DNA from: JAVHLK01 sp043806215
Lineage (GTDB): Bacteria; Desulfobacterota; Desulfomonilia; Desulfomonilales; Desulfomonilaceae
Length of the DNA stretch: 8,183 bases
Assembly: GCA_043806215.1 (NCBI GenBank)
Contig: JAZDHD010000028.1
Coordinates: forward strand, 1-8,183
Reading direction: 5' to 3'
The translations under genes were made by a program, and so were the position numbers. Shown one piece after another: positions 1-6,633 of the stretch. The notes beneath the pieces are model-generated. The model worked only from the letters and a program-made list of their open reading frames with translations. It was not told the DNA's origin and searched no databases. Position 1 is the first letter of the stretch. Each line of letters opens with the position of its first letter.

Positions 1-1
1 C

Positions 2-664
2 CCGATTGTCCTATATCACGGAACGAAGAAGTGGACGGTTTCCACGGAATTCGCCGGCTTGTATGACCCCCCGGACAACCTTCTGCCGGACCTCTTGAAC
101 TTCAGGTATTATCTGTGCGACCTGTCGGGCTACAGTGACGATGAGATCAAAATGCGCTGCCTGGCCGCCGCGACCCTTGCGGTTGCCCTGCTTCTGATGA
201 AGAACTTTTTCAGGCCCGACCTGTCAAAGCGGTTGAAGGAGTATTTTGGACTCATCGACAATATGGAACAGCAAACGGCTCTTCAATTCTTGGAAGCGGT
301 TTTTCATTATCTGGGGGCCGCAAGGGAAAGGGTAACGCCGGAGGACGTGGGGCAAGCACTTAAGGATTCACTCGGAAAGAAGGGAGAGATTTACATGTAC
401 AGCCTTGCAGATAAATGGATCGACGAAGGTCTCGAACAGGGAATGCAGCTGGGAATACAGCAGGGAACGCAACAGGGAATGCTGAGGGAAGCCGTATCCC
501 TCACGATTCGCCTACTCACCCGCCGGTTCGGTGAGTTGGACGAGACCACACAAGGGCGTATCCAACAGTTGCCGTTGGAAGAGTTGGAACGTCTGGGTGA
601 AGACCTCCTGGATTTCCCGGACAAGTCCGCACTCGAGGATTGGCTGGACAGAGCAGCCCATTAG
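2..664 (+). CDS. Rpn-family PD-(D/E)XK nuclease/putative transposase with DUF4351 tail, 5' partial
   Basis: The reading frame is open from base 2, so the gene begins upstream of the window. The TTG at 59 is only an internal codon, because the residues before it (PIVLYHGTKKW) match the conserved 'P-[IV]-V-L-Y-H-G-x-x-x-W' core of Rpn/YhgA-like proteins (PF04754, Transposase_31). Known Rpn proteins are DNA endonucleases that promote RecA-independent recombination and have been linked to phage defence. The PD-(D/E)XK catalytic residues should lie before base 1 and cannot be checked. After the alpha-helical middle comes a Gly/Gln-rich repeat (EQGMQLGIQQGTQQGM, about nt 431-481), typical of the family. 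A DUF4351-like end follows (about nt 510-655, LLTRRFGEL then LPLEELERLGEDLLDF). The end is intact, with a TAG at 662. I am confident of the family; whether the nuclease is active is unknown. Confidence 0.88.
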   Translation, partial: PIVLYHGTKKWTVSTEFAGLYDPPDNLLPDLLNFRYYLCDLSGYSDDEIKMRCLAAATLAVALLLMKNFFRPDLSKRLKEYFGLIDNMEQQTALQFLEAVFHYLGAARERVTPEDVGQALKDSLGKKGEIYMYSLADKWIDEGLEQGMQLGIQQGTQQGMLREAVSLTIRLLTRRFGELDETTQGRIQQLPLEELERLGEDLLDFPDKSALEDWLDRAAH

Positions 665-897
665 GGGGAATCAAAGGAGATTGTGCCGCCAAAACACGAA
701 GGCACCAAGATAAGACTATATTTTCCGGTATCCGTTCAGGGGGGGTAATCGGAAAGATGCTGTCTTCTGTAAAGAGTGAAGCACCGATTGATTTCCTTGA
801 GGCAGCTATTCTCGCACATCGGAAAGGCCTCCCAGCACCGTCGTTGTTGCCCAAAAAGCAAGATCAACTTCTCGACGCAGCTTGACCTCCCCCATGA
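665..897. other. Intergenic stretch without a convincing gene
   Basis: No reading frame here resembles a protein family I recognise. A short + strand frame (640-885) starts inside the Rpn gene, lacks a ribosome-binding site and has no recognisable domain. Positions 691-710 read AAAACACGAAGGCACCAAGA, which resembles a 'cacgaaggcaccaag' motif I remember as common in intergenic DNA of environmental bacteria. That resemblance is from memory only. A run of seven G lies at about 740-746. The stretch probably contains decayed DNA, perhaps left by the transposase whose remnant follows. Confidence 0.3.
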
Positions 898-1149
898 ATG
901 GATACCCGGTTTCATATGGGGATCGCCGAATACGATTCCCTCGTAACCGATAGAAAGCTGCCGGGACTTGTCACCGATTCGGAGATATTTTTGCGCTCCG
1001 TGGATGACGATCCCATGAACAAGGTACGACAGGCAGCACGGACGGGGCGACCAGCGGGTGACCAATCCTTTGTAACCACCGTTGAAAGGCCGACGGGCCG
1101 TGACCTGAGCAAGGGTCTACCAGGGAGGCCGGGAAAGCGCCCGGTGTAA
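898..1149 (+). pseudogene. C-terminal remnant of a RAYT/IS200-like (Y1) transposase
   Basis: The frame encodes 83 residues ending at a TAA. Its second half (VRQAARTGRPAGDQSF, then ERPTGRDL and PGRPGKRP) matches the C-terminal signature of REP-associated tyrosine transposases and related IS200-like enzymes. Those usually read 'L-R-x-H-x-R-T-G-R-P-L-G-x-x-x-F-[IV]-x-x-L-E-x-x-x-G-R-x-L-x-P-x-x-x-G-R-P-x-K'. The stretch LPGLVTDSEIFL fits the preceding 'P-L-L-x-L-V-x-D-W-x-x-F-L' segment. Complete family members are roughly 200-330 residues and carry an HUH motif and a catalytic Tyr in the N-terminal part. Neither is present here or in the 230 bp upstream in any frame. The leading ATG has no clear Shine-Dalgarno sequence. 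I infer a dead, truncated transposase. The family call rests on motif memory, not a search. Confidence 0.6.
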
Positions 1150-1161
1150 GAAACAGTTTTG

Positions 1162-1190
1162 TGTCCCCGCATTCCCTGTCCGCACATTCC
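1162..1190 (+). repeat. Two imperfect direct repeats downstream of the transposase remnant
   Basis: TGTCCCCGCATTCC (1162-1175) is followed at once by TGTCCGCACATTCC (1177-1190). The two 14-mers match at 11 of 14 positions. 'TTTTGTGTCCCCG' sequences commonly sit just past the 3' end of RAYT-like genes in environmental genomes (general recollection). I therefore read this as the element's terminal repeat, though the copy number here is only two. Confidence 0.35.
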
Positions 1191-1228
1191 GGATTCATTT
1201 CCCCAGTATTGCAGATATCCGGCAAGAC

Positions 1229-1247
1229 GGGCCGCTTGACACGGCCC
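1229..1247. promoter_or_regulatory. Inverted repeat holding a consensus -35 box in its loop, upstream of the MFS gene
   Basis: GGGCCG (1229-1234) and CGGCCC (1242-1247) are perfect inverted repeats around CTTGACA, which contains the sigma-70 -35 consensus TTGACA (1236-1241). No good -10 lies at the standard distance. The best is GATAAC at 1262-1267, 20 bp away, which is too long for a strong promoter. It lies about 100 bp before the transporter start, so it could be a regulated promoter or operator. It could equally be chance in GC-rich DNA. Confidence 0.2.
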
Positions 1248-1344
1248 TCAACTCTCTTCAGGATAACGAACCGTCTCGAGCCGCCGGATACTGTTCAAAG
1301 CCGTCGGTCTGTCGATATCACTCTATGGAAAGAGAATCACATTC

Positions 1345-2517
1345 ATGTCAACCCAAGAAAGGGCCTTTAACCTCAAGATCTTACTCATCCTGTCCCTGGG
1401 TCATTTAACAACCGATATTTATCAAGGAGCGCTCCCTGCCGTCCTGCCTTTTCTCAAGGCAAAACTCTCGCTTTCGTACACCCTTGCGGGAGTGATCATG
1501 ATGGCCGCCAATTTCACGTCCTCCATCGTTCAGCCGTTGTTCGGCCATTTGTCGGATCGGAGGGAAAAGGCGGTTCTTCTCCCTCTGGGATGCCTTTGCG
1601 CAGCGCTCGGGCTGTCGTTCGTGTCGGTGCCGGGAGATTATTGGGGAGTCCTGCTGCTCGTTATCGTCAGCGGGCTTGGAGTGGCCGCCTTCCATCCCGA
1701 GGGGTACAAGACCGCTTATTATTTTACGGGGCAACGGTTGGCCACGGGCATGTCGGTCTTCTCAGTGGGCGGAAACCTTGGGTTTGCACTGGGACCAATC
1801 ATATCGATTGCAATCGTCACAGGGCTCGGCCTCGATTACCTGCCCGTGATGGCTCTCCTGTCGTTGTTTTTTCTGTCATTCCTTTTGTACTCGTGGAAAT
1901 CCCTGGCTGCGGCAAGACCATTGTCCGTCAACAAACGCGATACCGGAGAACCGGCGGCCAAGGGGGCGTATGTGGCCCTTTTCCTTACCATTGGCGTTGT
2001 GATCATGAGATCGTGGACTCAGATCGGGCTCATGACGTACATCCCGTTTTATTACATCGACTTTCTCAAAGGAGAGCCCATCTACGCAGGAACACTTGTA
2101 TCGGTGCTCTTACTTGGAGGGGTGGTCGGCACCCTGGGCGGCTCGGTACTGGCGGACCGATGGGGTCACAAACGGTTTCTCATCGGCTCCATGCTCCTCA
2201 CGAGCCTACTGTTACCTTTGGTTTTCGCGGCGCGGGGATTCTCCCTGTTCGTTGCCCTTGGAGTCGTGGGAATGGTGCTGATCTCCAACTTCACGGTCAC
2301 CATCGTAATGGCTCAGCAAATCCTCCCGCAGAATCTCGGCGTCGCGTCGGGGCTCATGGTGGGATTTGCCATAGGAACGGGCGGCCTCGGGGTGACCATC
2401 CTGGGCATCGTCGCAGACCACTTCGGCGTTCCCACGGCTTTGCATTCCATCATGGTGCTCCCCGTAGCCGGTCTTGCCCTGAGCCTGCCCATCAGGTATC
2501 CCGAGCCCAACCGGTGA
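1345..2517 (+). CDS. MFS exporter, fosmidomycin-resistance (Fsr)-like
   Basis: A 390-residue polytopic inner-membrane protein of about 12 hydrophobic segments, close to the 406 residues of E. coli Fsr. The first helix carries GHLTTDIYQGALPAVLPFL (19-37), a hallmark of the Fsr branch. The MFS motif A follows helix 2 (GHLSDRR, 67-73) and recurs in the second half (ADRWGHKR, 270-277). The FHPEG motif (116-120) is also typical of the branch. A cytoplasmic loop separates the halves at about 183-208. The ATG at 1345 has a plausible GGAAAGAGA (1327-1335) ribosome-binding site 9 nt upstream. Family members are proton-driven drug exporters, and E. coli Fsr gives fosmidomycin resistance when overexpressed. 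The real substrate here is unknown, and no regulator or isoprenoid gene lies nearby to help. The MFS call is near certain; the Fsr subgroup is likely. Confidence 0.9.
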   Translation: MSTQERAFNLKILLILSLGHLTTDIYQGALPAVLPFLKAKLSLSYTLAGVIMMAANFTSSIVQPLFGHLSDRREKAVLLPLGCLCAALGLSFVSVPGDYWGVLLLVIVSGLGVAAFHPEGYKTAYYFTGQRLATGMSVFSVGGNLGFALGPIISIAIVTGLGLDYLPVMALLSLFFLSFLLYSWKSLAAARPLSVNKRDTGEPAAKGAYVALFLTIGVVIMRSWTQIGLMTYIPFYYIDFLKGEPIYAGTLVSVLLLGGVVGTLGGSVLADRWGHKRFLIGSMLLTSLLLPLVFAARGFSLFVALGVVGMVLISNFTVTIVMAQQILPQNLGVASGLMVGFAIGTGGLGVTILGIVADHFGVPTALHSIMVLPVAGLALSLPIRYPEPNR

Positions 2518-2886
2518 GCGGCCGAGTACCCGAGATATGAAAATCTCCTTTGCTTATCCTTAAGTTCCTTCTTTGCAGATGTTTCCCGGAACCGGCCGGT
2601 TGGGAATCTTCGGCCGGGGCATGCGGAGGGCCTCGACCTCTATTCTAGATGACGACCAAAAGAACTATTTGTTCCAAATGTTATAAAGAAAATTTCAGGC
2701 ATGACATGCGGAAGGACCAATCGATCCCGGCTCCCGACGGCCCTGCATCTCCCTTGACCTTGCTACGATCTTGATTTCGTTTGTGTAAACCCTGCAATTC
2801 TTCTAGAATCGGCATGGGCAGAGAAACGTGGCCTCGTGTCGACCTTCTTCACGACAAACCGCCCATATTTCTCTTGGGAGATTTTC
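2518..2886. other. Intergenic region between transporter and kinase, with hairpins and an AT-rich island
   Basis: No gene is visible in these 369 bp. A small stem-loop GAGAT/ATCTC (2532-2547) follows the transporter stop, but only a pyrimidine-rich tract comes after it, so it is a poor terminator. CCGGCCG (2592-2598) can pair with CGGCCGG (2611-2617) across a 12-nt loop, and AACCGGCCGGTT (2590-2601) is a perfect palindrome. An AT-rich island (about 2641-2698) is followed by GCATGACATGC (2699-2709), a perfect 5-bp inverted repeat around one base. That could be an operator for the kinase gene. Confidence 0.35.
2781..2809 (+). promoter_or_regulatory. Weak candidate sigma-70 promoter for the hybrid kinase
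   Basis: TTGTGT (2781-2786) and TAGAAT (2804-2809) are separated by 17 bp, and the -10 box matches consensus at five of six positions. The -35 box matches only at its first three bases. Transcription would begin near 2816, leaving a leader of about 70 nt before the ATG at 2887. This is by-eye evidence only. Confidence 0.22.
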
Positions 2887-5829
2887 ATGGAAGACCGTAA
2901 CAAGACCGGAGATGAACTCATCCCAGACCCGGGGCCGGAGGGACGTTCACCGCATCGAGAGGAGCGGAGCGCAATGGACCGCCACGGGCCGGCCGAGAAC
3001 TCCCGGGTCAAAGGTCTTCCCGACGAACAGGCGCACGGCCGGGATCCGGACGGAGAGTCCGCGCCAAGATTGCTTTCTTCCAGAGAATCCGCGTCGGAAA
3101 CCATCGACCTGAGCAGACTCCTCTCCAAGGAACTGACGGACTCGGGAAGCTTCAACATCAGTGGAGACATTTGGGCCACGACTTTCGGAAAGTTGATGCA
3201 GGCAATGCCGATTCCCGCCTTGTTGTTGGACGAAACCGCCGGAATATTCCAGGCCAACGACGCGTGCGGACGACTTGTGCGGAATCATCGGGAACTTATC
3301 GGTTCGTCCTTTGTAGACCTGATCATGGATCCTTCGACGAGGGAACAGGCGAGTTCACTCGTCGAGTCGGTTTTTTCCGATCGAAAGGCCCGTTCCTGCG
3401 AAATATGGATAAACCCGCAGAGCCGGCATCGATGGACACGGATAACCTTTCGGCCTATCCGGATTATGGGGGAACGCTATGTCTTGGCGTTGCTGGAAGA
3501 CCTGACGGCTGAAAAGGAGCAGTTGATCCTCAACAAGAAGCATGAACGGGCGCTTGAGATGGAAATAGCGCGCCGGAAACAAACCGAGAAATTACTCAAG
3601 GAATCGGAAGAAAAGCATCGAATAGTAGTGGACAACGCTGCAGAAACCATTGTGGTGATTCAGCAAGGGCGGATCGTGTTTGCCAATTCCGAGGCTGTAC
3701 GGCGTTCCGGTTACCCCGCGGCGGAAATCCCGGGAAGACCTCTTGCGGATTTTGTGCATCCGTTGGATCGACGCGTCGTGGTTGAGCGTTATGAAAGAAG
3801 GTTGAGGGGAGAGGAGGTGCCGTACGCCTACCCGGTCAGGGTCCTCCACAAAGGCGGAGAAGTCTGGTGGGGATACTTCAACATGGTCCGGATAACCTGG
3901 GAGGGAACTCCTGCGGTGCTGGCCCTTGGAACGGACATCACGGAACTCAAACAAGCCGAAGAACTCCTCAAGGAAAGTGAAGAGAAGTTTAGAGCGCTTT
4001 CAGAGGCCACGTTCGAGGCGATCATTCTCACGGACAACGGAGTATGCATTGGTCTGAATCTCTCCGCGGAGGCCATGTTGGGGTACACCGCACAAGAGGC
4101 CGTCGGCAAGAGCGGAACCGAATTCATCACTCCCGAGTTCCGCGAGACCGTCCGTCACCACATGTTGTCGGGCTGTGAGGAGCCGTACGAAGCTGTTGCG
4201 CTGAGGAAAGACGGTTCCACCTTCCCGTGCGAGATTCAAGGCAAGATGCTCAACTATCGCGGCAGCCGAATACGGGTCGCTGCATTGCGGGACATCACCG
4301 AACGGAAACAGGCGGAAAAGGCCCTGCATGACAGCGAAGAAAGCTACAGGCGGTTGTTTAACGGATCCAGGGACGGGGTCTATATAACTACGCTGGACGG
4401 AAGTCTCGTGGAAGCCAACCAATCGTTGCTGGACCTCTTTGGCTACACGCGGGACGAGATGCACTCCATCAACGTCCTTGATTCATACTGCGACCCCGAA
4501 GCCCGGAAGAGGTTCCAGGAACAAATACGGATCGAGGGATCGGTTAAGGATTATGAAATCAGACTGTTGAGAAAGGATGGAACGGAAGCCGACTGTTTGA
4601 TCACGACCAGCCTGCGCAGATCCGACAAGGGAACAATCGACGGATATCACGGTATCTTACGGGATGTCACGGAACAGAAACGCCTTCAGAATAGACTCGC
4701 TCAGGGCCAGAAGATGGAGGCCATCGGCACCCTTGCCGGTGGTATTGCACACGATTTCAACAACATACTCTATGCGATCATGGGATTTGCAGAATTGGCC
4801 CTGGATAACATTCCCGAGGAAGACAATACCAGAGAGTACTTGAAGAGAATCTGGGCGGCCGGAGAGCGGGCAAGGTTTCTCGTGAATCAAATTCTCACCT
4901 TTAGCCGCCAGACCGAACAGGAGAAGAAGCCCATCCTGATCGCCCCCATAGTGAAGGAAGTCTGCAAGTTCATCAGGGCTTCCCTCCCGGCAACCATTGC
5001 AATCTACCAGGATATCGGGCCGGGCTTGGGCTCGATTCTGGGAGATCCCACCCAAATTCACCAGGTTCTGATGAACTTATGCACAAATGCGGGACATGCA
5101 ATGAAGAAAACGGGGGGTGAGTTGTTCGTGGGCCTCCACGAGATGGATCTCGAATCCGTTGCCACAAACGAGTATCCGGGCTTACCCGCCGGCACGTATC
5201 AACGGTTGGTTGTCCGGGATACCGGCACCGGCATTGATCCGAACGTGCGGGAACGCATATTCGACCCCTATTTCTCTACAAAGGAAAAGGGTGAGGGTAC
5301 TGGGTTGGGACTGGCCGTGGTCCATGGGATCGTCCAGGCCCACAAAGGCATCATAAAAGTTGAGAGTGAACCGGCCAAGGGAACCGAGTTTCAAGTCTAT
5401 CTCCCGGTTGTCGAAAAGAGGCCTGTTCCGGAAAAGCAGGCCGGCACGGTGCCGCGCGCTGGAGACGAACGCATCCTGCTGGTGGATGATGAAGAGATCA
5501 TCGTGGAATTGGTCAGGGCAGTCTTGGAGCGCCTTGGCTACGCAGTTACAACCACCCGCAGCAGTCTTGACGCTCTGGAGTTGTTCCGAGCCGATCCCGC
5601 AGGCTTTGATCTGGTCGTCACGGACATGACCATGCCGAACATGACGGGAAAGGACTTGGCAAAGGAGATGCTCGCAATTCGTGGAGACATCCCCATTATT
5701 CTCTGCACGGGATTCACCGAATTGATTACGGACGAACAGGCAAAGTCCATCGGTATCCGTGAGTTGATCATGAAACCAATCGCGAAGCATGATTTGGCCC
5801 GGACAATCCGCCGTGTACTGGATGCTTGA
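2887..5829 (+). CDS. Soluble hybrid histidine kinase: four PAS, HisKA, HATPase and a C-terminal receiver
   Basis: I chose the ATG at 2887 (980 residues) because GGGAG lies at 2876-2880, six bases upstream. A GTG at 2836 would add 17 residues without a ribosome-binding site. Residues 1-80 are charged and probably disordered. PAS domains span about 98-208, 240-352, 365-473 and 483-596, joined by signalling helices with recurring KQ[AT]E..L..SEE. HisKA (about 603-672) has GTLAGGIAHDFNN with phospho-acceptor His622. HATPase (about 720-833) shows the N box (Asn730, Asn734), DTGTG (778-782) and GEGTGLGL (802-809). The receiver (about 863-978) has Asp867/Asp868, phospho-acceptor Asp913, Thr941 and Lys963. 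All catalytic positions look intact. There is no membrane segment, so the signal is cytoplasmic. It should autophosphorylate His622 and pass phosphate to Asp913 or onward to an Hpt or regulator not encoded here. The ligand is unknown. Confidence 0.96.
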   Translation: MEDRNKTGDELIPDPGPEGRSPHREERSAMDRHGPAENSRVKGLPDEQAHGRDPDGESAPRLLSSRESASETIDLSRLLSKELTDSGSFNISGDIWATTFGKLMQAMPIPALLLDETAGIFQANDACGRLVRNHRELIGSSFVDLIMDPSTREQASSLVESVFSDRKARSCEIWINPQSRHRWTRITFRPIRIMGERYVLALLEDLTAEKEQLILNKKHERALEMEIARRKQTEKLLKESEEKHRIVVDNAAETIVVIQQGRIVFANSEAVRRSGYPAAEIPGRPLADFVHPLDRRVVVERYERRLRGEEVPYAYPVRVLHKGGEVWWGYFNMVRITWEGTPAVLALGTDITELKQAEELLKESEEKFRALSEATFEAIILTDNGVCIGLNLSAEAMLGYTAQEAVGKSGTEFITPEFRETVRHHMLSGCEEPYEAVALRKDGSTFPCEIQGKMLNYRGSRIRVAALRDITERKQAEKALHDSEESYRRLFNGSRDGVYITTLDGSLVEANQSLLDLFGYTRDEMHSINVLDSYCDPEARKRFQEQIRIEGSVKDYEIRLLRKDGTEADCLITTSLRRSDKGTIDGYHGILRDVTEQKRLQNRLAQGQKMEAIGTLAGGIAHDFNNILYAIMGFAELALDNIPEEDNTREYLKRIWAAGERARFLVNQILTFSRQTEQEKKPILIAPIVKEVCKFIRASLPATIAIYQDIGPGLGSILGDPTQIHQVLMNLCTNAGHAMKKTGGELFVGLHEMDLESVATNEYPGLPAGTYQRLVVRDTGTGIDPNVRERIFDPYFSTKEKGEGTGLGLAVVHGIVQAHKGIIKVESEPAKGTEFQVYLPVVEKRPVPEKQAGTVPRAGDERILLVDDEEIIVELVRAVLERLGYAVTTTRSSLDALELFRADPAGFDLVVTDMTMPNMTGKDLAKEMLAIRGDIPIILCTGFTELITDEQAKSIGIRELIMKPIAKHDLARTIRRVLDA

Positions 5830-6299
5830 CTCGAAAGATGAAGAATACCCCCTGAGTGTGTTTCCCGATCTTGAGGCGGATCTTTGCGAGGGCCGTCGGC
5901 CTTCAAGATCGTACGATATCTTCGGGGTGCTCTTGACCATGCAGATGATGTGGACATGGAGACCATCTGGCCATGATTGACGGATGGTTGTGTGATTAGG
6001 TATGCTCCCAATTGAGGAAAGACCGGCTCTTGAATCAACATGGCACCGGCGAGTTCGTGGGCCGCATCGGGGGAAATTGAGTGAGTGTTCAGAAAAAGAA
6101 GCCGGGACCGAGAAAAAAAGGGACGTGTGTGCGGCCGGCGCAGTCTGTTGGGGCTTGCGAGGGAGTCGTGCATGCACGCCGGTCCTTCCGGACTGCGGGG
6201 CCCCGGTCGTACGGCCTGCCGATTGACCGGAGCCGGCGCAGTTATTCGTGATCATTCGCCAAAGAAGATTTCACCCCTTTTCAAGCTTGAGGAGATACC
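5830..6299. other. 470-bp intergenic region rich in palindromes, no convincing gene
   Basis: The short + strand frames here (for example 6002-6226) have no recognisable domain. Directly behind the kinase stop is a nested hairpin at 5867-5910. Further on, an 11-bp direct repeat GCCGGCGCAGT (6134-6144 and 6232-6242) brackets a GC-rich segment. Inside it are the perfect 12-bp palindrome CGTGCATGCACG (6167-6178), the palindrome GGGGCCCC (6197-6204), and CCGGTC (6179-6184 and 6203-6208), either copy able to pair with GACCGG (6225-6230). This could be a structured leader, an operator region for the antitoxin gene, or a small degenerate mobile or repeat element. The sequence does not decide between them. 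Confidence 0.4.
5867..5910 (+). terminator. Nested stem-loop after the kinase gene, possible terminator
   Basis: GATCTTGA (5867-5874) pairs perfectly with TCAAGATC (5903-5910), and two further GG/CC pairs form across a single bulged T. Inside, GGCC-GTC-GGCC (5891-5901) forms a competing short hairpin. It sits 38 bp after the kinase stop codon, the expected place for a terminator. There is no U-tract after it, so intrinsic termination would be weak. It could instead be an mRNA-stabilising 3' hairpin. Confidence 0.3.
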
Positions 6300-6532
6300 A
6301 TGTCGCCGAATCTTGACAAAATCTACGAGGAAGCCCTAGGGCTTCCGGATGAATCCAAGGCCGTGTTGGCCGAACGAATTGTCGAATATTTGGAAACGCA
6401 TGTGGCCCCTCATCTGGAACGTGTTCATCTCGACACCGTGAAACGTCGTCGGGACGAAATGAGAGAGGGAAAACGGAACCCATTGCCGGCCATGATGCTT
6501 CGGTCATGGCGCACAGGATCATCAATAAGTGA
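6300..6532 (+). pseudogene. Addiction-module antitoxin (TIGR02574/PF09720-like), frameshifted near the C-terminus and without a toxin partner
   Basis: The start is strong: GAGGAG (6289-6294) lies five bases before the ATG. MSPNLDKIYEEALGLPDESK, then LAERIVEYLE and a VKRRRDEMREGK segment, follow the short helical antitoxins annotated as 'addiction module protein' (about 75-80 residues). In the + frame the protein runs on to 6554 with an atypical tail (NPLPAMMLRSWRTG). From about 6476 the next frame instead reads EPIAGHDASVMAHRIINK and stops at 6530-6532. That is the expected family ending, and it would give a product of about 77 residues. One base therefore appears to be missing around 6471-6476, just past GGGAAAA. 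Partners are usually RelE/ParE-like ribonucleases or gyrase toxins starting at or just after the antitoxin stop. None is present before the MCP gene. This is either a decaying orphan or a sequencing error in a homopolymer. Confidence 0.72.
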
Positions 6533-6633
6533 AACACTCTTTCCATCCTTTTGATATCATGGAACCGGTTAACAAATGCTAAGAACGATCCTTGATTCGG
6601 AAAACCGAAATGCAGGGTCTTCAGGAGGTGGGA

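Noticed and set aside
640..885. 81-codon + strand frame after the Rpn gene
   Set aside because: It starts inside the Rpn gene, has no ribosome-binding site and resembles nothing I know. A possible relation to the transposase remnant could not be supported.
1590..2540. 316-codon + strand frame inside the MFS gene
   Set aside because: It overlaps a clear transporter in another frame and reads as an Arg/Gly/His-rich shadow with no domain.
6002..6226. 74-codon + strand frame in the gap before the antitoxin
   Set aside because: It has no Shine-Dalgarno sequence, no domain, and a composition like GC-rich non-coding DNA; palindromes explain the region better.
5182..6255. Long - strand open frame of 357 codons antisense to the kinase 3' end and the following gap
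   Set aside because: Most of it is the shadow of the well-supported HATPase and receiver domains. The protein has no recognisable domain and odd composition.
6467..6480. Programmed ribosomal frameshifting in the antitoxin gene at GGGAAAACGG
   Set aside because: The A-run is short, no stimulatory structure is evident and the missing toxin points to decay or a read error.
6551..6582. Sigma-70 or sigma-28 promoter directly upstream of the MCP
   Set aside because: TTGATA at 6551-6556 has no acceptable -10 at 16-18 bp, and no GCCGATAA-type flagellar box is present.
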